NCBI RefSeq assembly: GCF_000423145.1
Contig: NZ_AUHK01000017.1
Span: 1 to 45,518, forward strand
Source: Helcococcus sueciensis DSM 17243
GTDB taxonomy: Bacteria; Bacillota; Clostridia; Tissierellales; Peptoniphilaceae
Length of the DNA: 45,518 nucleotides
Direction: 5' to 3'
Part shown: one piece after another, positions 1-9,542 of the stretch
Layout: every line of letters begins with the position of its first letter
Numbering within the stretch: position 1 is the first letter of the stretch
Position numbers and translations under genes: made by a program
The notes under the pieces: generated by a model
Told to the model about the DNA's origin: nothing
The model's input: the letters and a program-made list of their open reading frames with translations, nothing else
Databases searched by the model: none

Positions 1-274
1 TTTCAATATCTCTTGATGAAAATATTTTTTCTGAATAACAAAATATTAGAATTTGAAGCATTGTTAGAGGGTTAACTTTAGGTTTTCTGCCAAAATGTGA
101 GTAGACTTGATGAAGTTTAGATAAATCCATCCTTTCAATGATATTTTTTACAAGCCTTAACTTTACATCATCTTGAACATACACATCTATGTTAAAATTT
201 AACTTTAATTGAATCGTATCGTTAATTAGTGTAGAATTAATGAGTAACGATGTAGGTTTATTAATGTTTTCCAT
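1..274 (-). CDS. IS1182-family transposase, N-terminal part
   Basis: About 91 codons are present, starting with MENINKPTSLLIN; the rest lies beyond the left edge. The segment around residues 45-85 (VKNIIERMDLSKL...YSHFGRKPKVNPLTMLQILIF) matches the N-terminal DUF772-type domain of IS1182/IS5-superfamily transposases, which precedes the DDE catalytic core. The core is outside the window, so whether the gene is intact is unknown. The family is recognised from the pattern of the N-terminal domain only. Confidence 0.8.
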   Translation of the reverse strand, partial: MENINKPTSLLINSTLINDTIQLKLNFNIDVYVQDDVKLRLVKNIIERMDLSKLHQVYSHFGRKPKVNPLTMLQILIFCYSEKIFSSRDIE

Positions 275-289
275 ACTTACATTGTACCA

Positions 290-327
290 AAAAAAGACGA
301 GGACTTTTTAAGTTTCTCGTCTTTTTT
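290..327. terminator. Bidirectional hairpin at the IS end
   Basis: The arms AAAAAAGACGAG (290-301) and CTCGTCTTTTTT (316-327) pair perfectly over 12 bases and carry A/T runs on both sides. It probably shields the transposase gene from outside transcription, as is common at IS ends. Confidence 0.75.
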
Positions 328-418
328 GTGATTGGGACTTATGCAACAGCCCCTTTAAATTTAATATAGTTTAAGTAATTATTTATATCATATAAACTTT
401 TCTAAACATAAAAATCCA

Positions 419-1975
419 TTATAATATTTCTTTATGTATTTGAATAACTTCATCAAACAAATCTAAATATTCATTATCCCTATTATGAGTTATTAGAATT
501 ACTGTTTTCTCAGATTCTATAAGCTTTTTTGTTAGTTCTAATTCACTTTTTTCATCTACATTTGCAAAAATTTCATCAAGTATAATTATCTCTTTATCAG
601 AATTTAAAGCTCTGGATAGAGCAATTTTTGCCTTTTGACCAAAACTGAAATTATTTCCAAAATATTCTATATTTCTATCACTAAAATCATCAACAATCTT
701 TATATATTCTTTATCTACAAGATTATTCTTATTAGAAATATTTATATTATCTAAAACACTTCCCTTAAATACAATTGCAGAAGATGAATAAAATATTAAA
801 TCGCTTATATCCAAATCCAATATATCTACACCATTAATAAAAATCTCTTGTTCATTTGGTTTTAATTCTAAGGATATCAACTTTGCTAGAGTGGATTTCC
901 CTGAGCCATTGTCACCAACAATAGCATATTTGCATGATTTATTAAATATCATATTTATGTCATTTAAACTAAATTTATCTTTAGTATAATTTAAGTTTTT
1001 TATCCTCATATATTTAAATTCATCTATAGTTTCTCTATTTTTAGATTTATCATTAAAATAAAATTCAAATTTTTCAATCAATTTTCTTGAAGATTTTATT
1101 GTAATAACTTGATATATTAAATCTCTTATAGGAATAACTATTAAATCTATGTAAGCAATTATAGCGATTAACGAAGACATTGATATATAGCCTAGTGAGA
1201 TAAATATTATCCCACATACAAACGTCACTATATTGATAAAGTACAGGGATAGTCCAGACAATATATTTGTGTAAGATATATAGTTTGCTAAATCCAATTG
1301 CATGTCTTCATAAATTTCATTATTCTCATCAAAAGTTTTCAAAAACTTTTTACTTGTATCCTTATTAAATAGTTCACTAGCATTTAATAAATCTGAAGTT
1401 AACTCAATAAATTCTCCATTTTTATCACTAAAATTTTTCCTTTTTATATTTATTTTATCCCCAGTAATTCTAGGAATAAAAAATCCAATAAAAGAAGCAA
1501 TGATAATAATTACAGATAAAAATAAATTCATATTTATCATATATATTAAATAGACAGCAGCTGTAACTAAACTGATTAATAATTGAATACTACATAAAAT
1601 GTAATTTTCATACACTGTATCTATATCTTTAGTTAAATTGTTTATATATTCACCTTTTTTCTTTGAATTGATATCAATATGATCCATCAAAGTTATGGAT
1701 TTAAAAATATTATGTTTAATAAAAACTCCGTATTCTTTTTTTAATCTATTCAAATTAATCTTTTTTAATAGTTCAAATAATAAATATAAAATAATTGATA
1801 ATGCATATCCCAAAGAATATATTATTATCGTATTTTTTGACAAATTTTTATAATTATCGATTATCATTTTTGTAAATACTGGTATTAAAGATATGAAAGA
1901 TATACTAATAAATGTAAATAATAAAATTTTAAAAATTAATAATATATTTTTTCTAAAAAACTTTTTAAAAATCAT
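419..1975 (-). CDS. ABC transporter, fused permease and ATPase
   Basis: A half-transporter of about 518 residues: several membrane segments in roughly the first 290 residues, then a compact nucleotide-binding domain. Visible motifs are a Walker A GDNGSGKST near residue 355, a degenerate signature FSFGQ near 445, Walker B IIILDE near 465 and the switch histidine in LITHNRD near 497. The Q-loop glutamine expected before the FKGSVLDNI stretch is not seen. The start is taken as the ATG at 1975 (MIFKKFF), because the GGAG that would serve as its ribosome site covers the alternative ATG at 1987. Exporter-type ABC proteins of this shape often carry peptides or drugs. The substrate here is unknown, and no partner half-transporter is adjacent. 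Confidence 0.85.
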   Translation of the reverse strand: MIFKKFFRKNILLIFKILLFTFISISFISLIPVFTKMIIDNYKNLSKNTIIIYSLGYALSIILYLLFELLKKINLNRLKKEYGVFIKHNIFKSITLMDHIDINSKKKGEYINNLTKDIDTVYENYILCSIQLLISLVTAAVYLIYMINMNLFLSVIIIIASFIGFFIPRITGDKINIKRKNFSDKNGEFIELTSDLLNASELFNKDTSKKFLKTFDENNEIYEDMQLDLANYISYTNILSGLSLYFINIVTFVCGIIFISLGYISMSSLIAIIAYIDLIVIPIRDLIYQVITIKSSRKLIEKFEFYFNDKSKNRETIDEFKYMRIKNLNYTKDKFSLNDINMIFNKSCKYAIVGDNGSGKSTLAKLISLELKPNEQEIFINGVDILDLDISDLIFYSSSAIVFKGSVLDNINISNKNNLVDKEYIKIVDDFSDRNIEYFGNNFSFGQKAKIALSRALNSDKEIIILDEIFANVDEKSELELTKKLIESEKTVILITHNRDNEYLDLFDEVIQIHKEIL

Positions 1976-2071
1976 TCTTCTCTCCATTTTTCTTTAACTT
2001 TATCACTTTAAATAAAGTTAAAAAATTAAATAACTTGAATAAATTTTAATTTTTTCTATTTTTATACCAAT

Positions 2072-3385
2072 TTATAAATCCTCATCTTTATTCATTATTT
2101 CATCTCTTTCTTCTTCAAAGTCCTTATATATTTGGTCAAGTTGATCTATATAGGATTTGTTTGTCATAGCATCCTTACATTCTTCATAACAATATATAAA
2201 GAACTTTTCTATCTCTTCATGAACTGACTGATCTGATACATAATAAATCATAAATATACTTAATAAAATCGCCTTTGCTACTTCAGGGTCAGCTTTTCCA
2301 TAGTGAAGAATTTGATTATAGGACAAACTTAGTTCTTCTTTTGCTGAATAGTTATTATATATTATTTTACTATTTTCATCTTCATCAAGTATTTGGTAAA
2401 AGTTTTTAGACGAAAATAGTTTCCCCAATAAAATTCCTATTTTATTAATAGCCTCTGAAGCTGTGTTTGGATCGTTTATTCCTGGACTAAGTGCTCTTAG
2501 AGCAATTTCTACAATATTTGTAATTTCATGATGATAATCTCTTGTATCATTTTTTCTTATATTGATAATAATATTATCCGATATTTTTTTTAGTAATTTT
2601 TCTTTTTCTTCTTTATCAATATCTAATTTTTTTGATACATTTAATTCTCCAATATACATATTTTCTAATACATAGTCCCCTATCCTCTTATTTATAATTA
2701 TCTCATACTCTGAGTCTTCTATTATTTTTATCATTTTATTTGCATTAATACTGTATAAATAGCCAGACTTGTTAGCATAAATTTTATGAGATTCTTCCCA
2801 GTTATCAATAGAAAATCTTTCTGCTAATCTTCTTCTTTCAGACTCTTTATCTATAAGCTTAGAAGCATTTGTATATAAGTTTTCAATTACACTATCTACT
2901 TTAATGTCTTTTAATACTCTTTTTACGAATAATATAAAAGATATCATAGTAACAATTGCATAAAATATTCCAATTGTACCAGAAATTAATGGTAGTTCAC
3001 TTTCTATATTTTGAATCATAAATAATGAAAGAACAGTATAGAAAAAACCTCCAATAAATACTCCAAAAAGGCTTAGGACATTTGGTTTATCTATAAAGTC
3101 TTGGACTATCCTAGGAGTAAATGAATCAGAATATTTATTTAAAACAGTTAAAATTGTAGTAAAAGTAAAAGTTGATACAGTTAAAAATGTTCCACTTAAG
3201 TTAGATAAAAAAGATGATGTAACTTCTGGAGACAATAACAATATATTGGGCAGATTTAATTTTAATTCTGGATTTTTGTAGTCAAAAAACCAAGTAATAA
3301 TCAAAAGAACAATAGATAAAAATATATATCTTGTAATTCTAATAATATTTCTATTGTTATCATATAATAGTCTTATTTTTTTCAT
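2072..3385 (-). CDS. DUF2254 family membrane protein
   Basis: A 437-residue protein with hydrophobic segments near residues 17-35, 55-80, 105-125 and 135-155, followed by a long soluble part. The stretch GTFLTVSTFTFTTILTVL and the motif ALRALSPGINDPNTA near residue 290 are typical of DUF2254, a family of predicted membrane proteins of unknown function. An AGAGG ribosome site lies 4 bases before the ATG. It sits 84 bases upstream of the ABC gene on the same strand, so the two may be co-transcribed. The stretch from 3386 to 3609 upstream is AT-rich and shows no gene. Confidence 0.85.
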   Translation of the reverse strand: MKKIRLLYDNNRNIIRITRYIFLSIVLLIITWFFDYKNPELKLNLPNILLLSPEVTSSFLSNLSGTFLTVSTFTFTTILTVLNKYSDSFTPRIVQDFIDKPNVLSLFGVFIGGFFYTVLSLFMIQNIESELPLISGTIGIFYAIVTMISFILFVKRVLKDIKVDSVIENLYTNASKLIDKESERRRLAERFSIDNWEESHKIYANKSGYLYSINANKMIKIIEDSEYEIIINKRIGDYVLENMYIGELNVSKKLDIDKEEKEKLLKKISDNIIINIRKNDTRDYHHEITNIVEIALRALSPGINDPNTASEAINKIGILLGKLFSSKNFYQILDEDENSKIIYNNYSAKEELSLSYNQILHYGKADPEVAKAILLSIFMIYYVSDQSVHEEIEKFFIYCYEECKDAMTNKSYIDQLDQIYKDFEEERDEIMNKDEDL

Positions 3386-3609
3386 ATAACCTCTACCCTT
3401 CAGTTGGTCCTATTTATTCCCATTGCTATATATTTTTGGATAAAATGAAACAACTTACCTTTTCCTCTTATATTCCTTAATTTTATTAATCTATCAATAC
3501 CATTTTAACATTTAAATAACATTTATTATTAGAAAATTTCATAAGGTTTTAATTAATCAAATAAAAAACGAGTTATATTCTAATAAATCTATAATAAATT
3601 TATATAAAA

Positions 3610-3648
3610 AGACTGCTGCAAAAATACTTTAGTATATTGCAACAGTCT
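3610..3648. terminator. Bidirectional terminator after the phn operon
   Basis: AGACTGCTGCAA (3610-3621) pairs with TTGCAACAGTCT (3637-3648) with one mismatch; the inner ATACT/AGTAT extends the stem. T runs follow on both strands. It closes the minus-strand phn/nucleotidase operon. Confidence 0.8.
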
Positions 3649-3700
3649 CTCCTTTTTTGTTCATAAATATATTAAGGATTTATCGTTCCTTAGATATTGA

Positions 3701-5154
3701 TTAATATTTATTATATTTATTTTTAAAATAGTCTATAAATAGTTGTGAAATATCTGAATCTATTTTTTTTACTAGTTTAAGACCTTTATACATATCAAAA
3801 CCTGAAACTCCTGTAGAGCGATAGTTATTTAATACGATAGTTAGTATCTCTTCATCTTTGATAACTCTACCATCTTTATATATATTTCCTATTCTAGAGT
3901 CGAATGGTTTATCAAAGTCGATATCGTAAGTGATACCATCGTAAAAATCGAAATTGTAGTGAGATAGTTTTGGAATTATATAGTCTTCATTTATACTATA
4001 TCCATTTGTATCCTTTACAATGTATTCGAAGTTTTTATTTAATCCTCTTCTAAGAGTTTTTCCATCTATTTCATAAACTTCCAATGTATTTGGATATCTT
4101 AAAGTATTTAATATTTGTCTGATTGTTAAATCTTTTTTGAATCCTGAAACTTCATTTGCTAGGGCGTTCATTGATACATCAGCTCCGGTTAATTCTAGTT
4201 GAATTTTATTTATAAAAGAAGCCAGTTCACTTCCATTTAAAGCCATTTCCAACCTATCTTTTGGTAGATAATCTTTATCTAAAGTGGAAATTTTTCTATC
4301 GATATATTCATTAATCTTATTGTTAAGAAGGACTTCTTCAGAGAATTTTTCTTCATCGAAATTTCCATCTATATTGCGTAATTTAACTTTTAAATCTTTT
4401 TTTTCTAAATTTATGTCTATTTCTGCATATTTCCCACCAAAAAATGATGGTTCAATAACTTTTGTACCTTTATAATCCACACCTAAGATTTCAAGATGTT
4501 GATGACCACAAAGAATTAAGTCAATATCAATTGCATCAATAATTCGACTTGCAATATTTTCTCCAGAGTTTTCTACTATTTCTTTTGTAATTGGATCAAA
4601 ATCTATTCCACCATGATATAGGCAGATTTTATAATCACAGTCTTTGATATTTTCGTATGCTTTGACTAAGGAAGATAATGTGTCTTTTATCTCAAATCCA
4701 ACTAAATTTTTCTCTTGTTCCCATACATTTACCCAGTCAGTTACTGCTCCGATAATACCAATTTTTTTACCTTCAATTTCGACAATTGCATGGTCTATTA
4801 AGTTAGTAATTTCTCCTTTTTTATCCAATAAATTGGCACAAATACATTTAGCATTCACATTATTTAAATAGTTTTTTAGATAATCATAACCGTAGTTAAA
4901 ATCATGATTTCCTACAGTTATAAAATCTATACCAATTTTATTGACAATATCTGCAACTGCCTTTGAATTATTATTTTCGCTTAAGTAGTAAGCAAAGACA
5001 GAACCTTGCAGAATATCACCACAGTCTATAAATAGATTATGTTTTGATTTTACATAGTTATTGCTAGCATTAAACCCATTGGCTTAGTTTCCATGTCCAT
5101 ATAATCTGTTGGCATAAAATAACCATGAATATCAGATGTATAAAAGATTTTCAT
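3701..5154 (-). pseudogene. 5'-nucleotidase family gene, frameshifted near its start
   Basis: Homologue of the UshA/YfkN-type bifunctional 5'-nucleotidase/2',3'-cyclic phosphodiesterases. The ATG at 5154 starts MKIFYTSDIHGYF, but that frame stops at 5050-5052. The family sequence resumes one frame away from about 5075 (FNASNNYVKSKHNLFIDCGD). The 1,454-nt gene lacks one base. Metallophosphatase motifs are all present across both frames: DIHG, CGDILQG, GNHDF, LYHGG and GHQH. The C-terminal nucleotidase domain is complete to 3701. It starts one base after the stop of the second phnE, so it belongs to the phn operon and could release phosphate or nucleosides from imported compounds. The lesion may be a real mutation or a sequence error. 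Confidence 0.85.
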
Positions 5155-5155
5155 A

Positions 5156-5965
5156 TTAATATCCTTTTACAAGTTTTGATCTGAATTTAGATGAGAAGTA
5201 CTCAATTGTAAGTACTAAAACCATTAAACCTATAAGTATAGCTCCAACTTGTTTCCATTTATATCCATTGATTGCAAATATAAGTGGAGCACCGATACCG
5301 CCGGCACCAACTAGCCCAAGTATTGTAGCATCTCTAATATTTATATCAAATCTGTAAATAATTGTTGATAAGAACATCGCTGAAAGTTGCGGTAGTATAC
5401 CAAAACGTATTTTTTCAAATGTAGTCATTCCTAAGGCTGAAAGAGATTCTAATATATCTTTATTGATATCTAAAATCGCTTCAGTAAATAGCTTAGCAAG
5501 CATCCCAATTGAAGTCATCGCCATAGTTAATATACCGGCAAAGGCTCCAGGACCAACAACCCTAATAAAGATTAGTCCGTATACTAGTGTTGGAATTGTT
5601 CTTACCAAGATTAAAAATAGTCTTGTAATATATGCAATCCACTTTGGAACAATATTTGAAGCCTGTAAAAAACTAAAAGGTATTGCAAGTATTGCACCCA
5701 TAAGTGTCCCTAACAAACCAATTGCAAGCGTTTCGACTAGTAGGAATGGTATTCCTTGTTCTGTAAGATTAAATAATGACCAGTCCGGTGAAAATATCCC
5801 ACTAAAGATATTTCCAACGATTCCCCATCCATTTATATTACTTTCAGAAGGTTGAATTCCTAAAAATGACCAAACTAAAAGACCAACAATAATGATGATA
5901 TTTACAGCTGTTTTGAATCCAGTTTTCGGCTCATTTTCTAACTTTTTTAATATTTCTTCATTCAT
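5156..5965 (-). CDS. phnE: Phosphonate-type ABC transporter permease (second)
   Basis: A 269-residue inner-membrane permease with about six hydrophobic segments. The stretch LGLVGAGGIGAPLIFAINGYKWKQVG near residue 215 fits the PhnE family and contains the EAA-type coupling region. It works as one half of the channel with the other PhnE, powered by PhnC and fed by PhnD. An AAGGAT ribosome site lies before the ATG, and only 10 bases separate it from the upstream phnE. Whether the substrate is phosphonate, phosphite or something else cannot be read from the sequence. Confidence 0.9.
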   Translation of the reverse strand: MNEEILKKLENEPKTGFKTAVNIIIIVGLLVWSFLGIQPSESNINGWGIVGNIFSGIFSPDWSLFNLTEQGIPFLLVETLAIGLLGTLMGAILAIPFSFLQASNIVPKWIAYITRLFLILVRTIPTLVYGLIFIRVVGPGAFAGILTMAMTSIGMLAKLFTEAILDINKDILESLSALGMTTFEKIRFGILPQLSAMFLSTIIYRFDINIRDATILGLVGAGGIGAPLIFAINGYKWKQVGAILIGLMVLVLTIEYFSSKFRSKLVKGY

Positions 5966-5975
5966 TTTGTTATCC

Positions 5976-6797
5976 TTAATTCAATTTTTTTCTAAAGTAA
6001 ATGCTGACATTTTCTATAATTACAATAGTTATTAAGATGCATAATAAAACTGCCCCAAGATTATCATATTGTCTTAATCCGATATTATGTTTAATTAATA
6101 TACCAATACCACCAGCACCAACATAACCAAGAATTGCAGCATATCTAACATTACCTTCAAAATTATATAATAAAGTTGAGATGAAGGTTGGTAATATTTG
6201 AGGCATGACCGATTTTGTAAATGCGATAGGTCTTGTATAACCCATAGACATTAAAGCCTCAAAAGCACCTAAATTAACATTTTCGATTTGTTCATAAGTT
6301 AATTTTCCTACATATGAAAATGAGTAAAGAAAAATAGCTACAGTACCTGCAAGTGCACCAATGCCAAAAATAAATGTAGCTATAAGTGCATTTACAATCG
6401 TAGGGATGGTACGCATTATAGAAAATACCAATCTAACTATCCAGTTTACAAAATTATTTTGCATCATATTAGATGCAGCAAGATATGCGAACGGCAAGGA
6501 AATTATTCCACCTAAAAATGAGCCCAGTAAACTCATCTTAACTGTTTCTAAAAGAGGATTTATTACTTTTGGTAAATAATTAAAGTTTGGACTAAATATT
6601 TGTGACAGTATAAAGCTAAATTGTTTAAAATTCTTTATTAGAACTGATAGATCAAACTTTGTAGCCTTAATTGATAAATAGATTAAAACTAATAAAATAG
6701 GCACTATCACTAAGGCTTTACTTCTCTTTTCATAAACAATAGTGTCATCTTTTAACATGTATTTTTTAGGAGGAAAAATTTTATCAAAAATATTCAT
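5976..6797 (-). CDS. phnE: Phosphonate-type ABC transporter permease (first)
   Basis: A 273-residue permease paralogous to its downstream neighbour. The PhnE hallmark AAILGYVGAGGIGILIKHNIG lies near residue 220, with transmembrane segments throughout. The first 25 residues are cytoplasmic and charged. The start overlaps the stop of phnC by one base (TAATG), indicating translational coupling. Two different PhnE subunits are normal for Firmicutes versions of this transporter. Confidence 0.9.
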   Translation of the reverse strand: MNIFDKIFPPKKYMLKDDTIVYEKRSKALVIVPILLVLIYLSIKATKFDLSVLIKNFKQFSFILSQIFSPNFNYLPKVINPLLETVKMSLLGSFLGGIISLPFAYLAASNMMQNNFVNWIVRLVFSIMRTIPTIVNALIATFIFGIGALAGTVAIFLYSFSYVGKLTYEQIENVNLGAFEALMSMGYTRPIAFTKSVMPQILPTFISTLLYNFEGNVRYAAILGYVGAGGIGILIKHNIGLRQYDNLGAVLLCILITIVIIENVSIYFRKKLN

Positions 6798-7648
6798 TAT
6801 AATCCCTCGTTTGTTTTTTCTTCTTTATTTTCATTTAGAATAACATCATCAATGACTTCTTCTACAGTTTCATCATTTTTAATTTCAACGTCATCTAATT
6901 CAATTTCACTAAGTTTTTCGCCATAAATATTTTTCAAAACATCATTATCTACTTTATCAGCAGGACCATCATAAACTATTACACCATCTTTTATACCAAT
7001 AACTCTAGTTGCATAATCCAATGCTAAATCTACATGGTGAATATTTATCAATATAGCGATATTTTGCTCTCTATTAATTTTTGTAAAATAGTCCATTACT
7101 TGTGTTGCTGTTACAGGGTCTAAGCTTGCAACAGGTTCATCAGCAAGTATAATGTCTGGACTTTGTGCCAATGTCCTAGCTAGCGCCACTCTTTGTTGTT
7201 GACCACCGGACAATTGATCAGCTCGATTATATGCTTTATCTAAAATATCTACTTGTCTTAAAGCTTCTAACGCTTTTAATTTATTTTCTTTCGGATAAAT
7301 TCCAAATATTCTTTGAAACATATTTAAATCAGGTACAAAACCTGCAAGTACATTTTTTATAACAGTCATTCTATCAACAAGATTAAACTGTTGAAATATC
7401 ATACCTATATTTCTTCTAAATTTTCTTAAATCTTTTCCATTTAATTGACTAACATTTTTACCTTTTACAGTTAATGTTCCTTCATTTATGTCAATCATTT
7501 TATTAATTGTTCTAATTAGTGTTGATTTACCTGCACCAGATCTTCCAATAATCGCGATAAATTCACCTTCATGAATGGTTAAGTTAACATCTTTAAGCGC
7601 AGTAAAACCACCAGGATATACTTTACTTACATTTTTAAATTCTATCAT
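6797..7648 (-). CDS. phnC: Phosphonate-type ABC transporter ATPase
   Basis: The cytoplasmic ATPase of the importer. It has Walker A GRSGAGKST near residue 35, a Q-loop MIFQQFN, signature LSGGQQQR near 143, Walker B IILADEP and the switch His in NIHHVD. This is the full PhnC core plus an acidic, Glu/Asp-rich tail of about 45 residues after the conserved GPADKV region. The start is taken as the ATG at 7648 (MIEFKNVSK), because a GGTGAT site lies 4 bases before it; the ATG at 7660 would add four residues and has a weaker site. It is coupled to phnE downstream. Confidence 0.9.
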   Translation of the reverse strand: MIEFKNVSKVYPGGFTALKDVNLTIHEGEFIAIIGRSGAGKSTLIRTINKMIDINEGTLTVKGKNVSQLNGKDLRKFRRNIGMIFQQFNLVDRMTVIKNVLAGFVPDLNMFQRIFGIYPKENKLKALEALRQVDILDKAYNRADQLSGGQQQRVALARTLAQSPDIILADEPVASLDPVTATQVMDYFTKINREQNIAILINIHHVDLALDYATRVIGIKDGVIVYDGPADKVDNDVLKNIYGEKLSEIELDDVEIKNDETVEEVIDDVILNENKEEKTNEGL

Positions 7649-7675
7649 TTTGATCACCATCTCTTAAATTAATAA

Positions 7676-7702
7676 GGCCCAGAGCAGATAACTGTCCAGG
7701 CC
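7676..7702. promoter_or_regulatory. Possible hairpin between phnD and phnC
   Basis: GGCC ends flank an inner CAG/CTG stem with an ATAA loop, GC-rich against the AT-rich surroundings. A hairpin here could hold phnD mRNA at a higher level than the membrane genes, as is usual for binding-protein operons. The pairing is imperfect and no T run follows. Confidence 0.35.
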
Positions 7703-7731
7703 GTATAGAAATTGAGAAGCCTCGTATTCTA

Positions 7732-8793
7732 TTATTGATTTAATTCTTTCATAATTTGTTGTGCTTGTCTTTCTTTATCGTAATCTTCTGATTTAGCTTT
7801 TTCATAACCTTCGTGATTGTAAATCTTGATTACTTCTTTACCTTCATCTGTTTTAGCTAATTCGATAAATGAATTCGCAATAGCTTCTTTTAATTCTTCT
7901 GTCATTTTAGGAGATTTCTTTGATACTGAAACTGTATCATTATAGATTGGATCAGTTACACCGATAACATTTGTATCTTCCCAAATTGTGTTTTTACCTT
8001 GATATTCTGCTTGCCATTTAGGTTCATTATCCATTCTTGCATCTGCGAAAGCAACTATAACGTCTAATTGACCTGTAGCTAATTGAGCCATTGAAGTATT
8101 GTAGTTATCCATTTCAACTACTGATTTTAAATCAGGTATTGTGTTACCGAATTTATCTTTTAGGTATAGATATGGGTAGATATAACCAGCTGATGAAGAA
8201 ATTCCTCTTACACCCCATTTTGCATCTTTAATATCATCCCATGTTAATTCTTCACCAGAATTAACTTTTTTAGCTAATTCTTGACCTTTTTCAGATGGAC
8301 CAGCGATAATAAGTGATCTGTAATATGTTACTTGTTTATCAGTTAATTCTGTAGGTTTATTTTCATTCCAGTCTTTTGCATTTTCAGAATCATTACTTAA
8401 ACCTTTTCTTGTAGCTGTAAGTAATACTTCAGCTCCATCATCATACAATACATATGTTCCACCAGGGATTAAACCAACATCTACTGTACCAGATGATAAT
8501 GCTTCACCTGTTGCTTCATATGTTGTACCAACACTGATATCAATTTTTTCAACTTCAAAACCTTGATCTTTAAGATGTTTTTTTAATAAATCACCTAAAG
8601 GTTTTGTTGCACTCATAATTTCTTCAGGATCTCTTGAAGGTACAAATTGTACTGAAATTTCATCAACTTTAGTTAATTCTCCTTCTTTATTTGAAGTGTC
8701 TTGAGGTTCATTGTTAGATGGACCACAAGCTACTAGTGAGAAAACCATAGCTAATGCTAGTAATAAACTGATTATTTTTTTTGACATATTCAT
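7732..8793 (-). CDS. phnD: Phosphonate-type substrate-binding lipoprotein
   Basis: A 353-residue extracytoplasmic binding protein. The signal peptide ends in the lipobox LVACG with Cys at residue 23, so it is anchored in the membrane outer face. The body carries PhnD/PtxB-type signatures: SVQFVPSRDPEEIM near residue 50, VDVGLIPGGTYVL near 125, and GVRGISSSAGYIYPYLYLKDK near 195. A GGAGG site lies 5 bases before the ATG at 8793; a second ATG at 8787 is possible. It is the first gene of the operon and delivers ligand to the two PhnE proteins. Confidence 0.92.
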   Translation of the reverse strand: MNMSKKIISLLLALAMVFSLVACGPSNNEPQDTSNKEGELTKVDEISVQFVPSRDPEEIMSATKPLGDLLKKHLKDQGFEVEKIDISVGTTYEATGEALSSGTVDVGLIPGGTYVLYDDGAEVLLTATRKGLSNDSENAKDWNENKPTELTDKQVTYYRSLIIAGPSEKGQELAKKVNSGEELTWDDIKDAKWGVRGISSSAGYIYPYLYLKDKFGNTIPDLKSVVEMDNYNTSMAQLATGQLDVIVAFADARMDNEPKWQAEYQGKNTIWEDTNVIGVTDPIYNDTVSVSKKSPKMTEELKEAIANSFIELAKTDEGKEVIKIYNHEGYEKAKSEDYDKERQAQQIMKELNQ

Positions 8794-8841
8794 TCTTTCC
8801 TCCGAATTTTTTTTGACAAATTATTTTTATTTGCCAAATAA

Positions 8842-8850
8842 AGTATAACA
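8842..8850 (-). promoter_or_regulatory. Possible phnD promoter, extended -10
   Basis: On the minus strand TGTTATACT forms an extended -10 box about 50 bases before the phnD start. No good -35 box is seen at the expected distance, which is tolerable for an extended -10. Confidence 0.4.
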
Positions 8851-8938
8851 TTAATTATAGTTTTTTTCATTTTTAATTTTTCTTAATTATGAAAATTAGT
8901 ATGAATATTTTTTTTACTAGTTTTAAGATTTTCTACAT

Positions 8939-8970
8939 AAAAAAGCACCTACTTTTGTAGATGCTTTTTA
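8939..8970. terminator. Terminator hairpin, bidirectional
   Basis: AAAAGCACCTAC (8941-8952) pairs with GTAGATGCTTTT (8957-8968) with one mismatch and a TTTT loop, with A and T runs at the ends. It separates the lipoprotein gene region from phnD. The same terminator sequence occurs at 16431-16508, where it has been split by a small insertion. The stretch 8971-9137 is AT-rich and empty. Confidence 0.75.
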
Positions 8971-9137
8971 TGGTTATTTTATAGTCTAAATGCTCAGATA
9001 ATATGTTATTGTGTATTATATATTTTTCTAAATATAAAAGTTTTTTATATTAACAAAAAGAACTTAATTAATTACTTGAATTTATAAAAATATTAATATA
9101 TTTATAATTAATATTACACCTAAATCCAGATATTCTT

Positions 9138-9533
9138 TTATTTATTATCAAATAAATATAATAAATCATTTTTATTTAAATTATTTGAAATATACATTTT
9201 ATCATTTAAATAAATTCTATTTTCTGCAATCGAAAAGTAAATATCTTTATCAGACTTTATTTTTATAAAATAATTCCATCCTTTTAGATTAAGTAATTCT
9301 TTTTCTGAAATATCATAAGATAAAATCTTATCTAAAAATTTTTTATATTCTTTCTTTTCAAGTATAACATCTGATTTTTCTTTGGTCATAGTTGTTTCTA
9401 CAATTATTTGATTTATACTATCTTCTTTAAGATTCAAAACATCACCTAATTTTAGATTGTTTTTTTTATCTTGACAAGCTATTAGTATAAGTAGTGTAAA
9501 TATAACAGTAGCTATATATATTATCTTTTTCAT
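9138..9533 (-). CDS. Small lipoprotein of unknown function
   Basis: A 131-residue protein. The signal peptide MKKIIYIATVIFTLLILIACQ ends in a lipobox (LIAC) with Cys at 20. The remainder is a small Lys-rich soluble domain with no family I recognise. An AGAGG site precedes the ATG. It lies 9 bases downstream of the C39-like peptidase remnant and is probably transcribed with it. Confidence 0.6.
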   Translation of the reverse strand: MKKIIYIATVIFTLLILIACQDKKNNLKLGDVLNLKEDSINQIIVETTMTKEKSDVILEKKEYKKFLDKILSYDISEKELLNLKGWNYFIKIKSDKDIYFSIAENRIYLNDKMYISNNLNKNDLLYLFDNK

Positions 9534-9542
9534 ATAATACCT

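Larger units (their letters stand above)
1..350 (-). mobile_element. IS1182-like insertion sequence, one end
   Basis: The window opens inside an insertion sequence. The start of its transposase gene lies at 272-274, read leftwards. Behind it come a strong hairpin (290-327) and, around 331-350, a short imperfect inverted repeat of GGGACT and AGCCCC flanking TATGCAAC, which looks like the element terminus. The exact terminus and any target duplication cannot be fixed, because the other end lies outside the window. Confidence 0.6.

Noticed and set aside
5463-5855. 130-codon plus-strand frame opposite the second phnE
   Set aside because: Antisense shadow of a clear PhnE gene.
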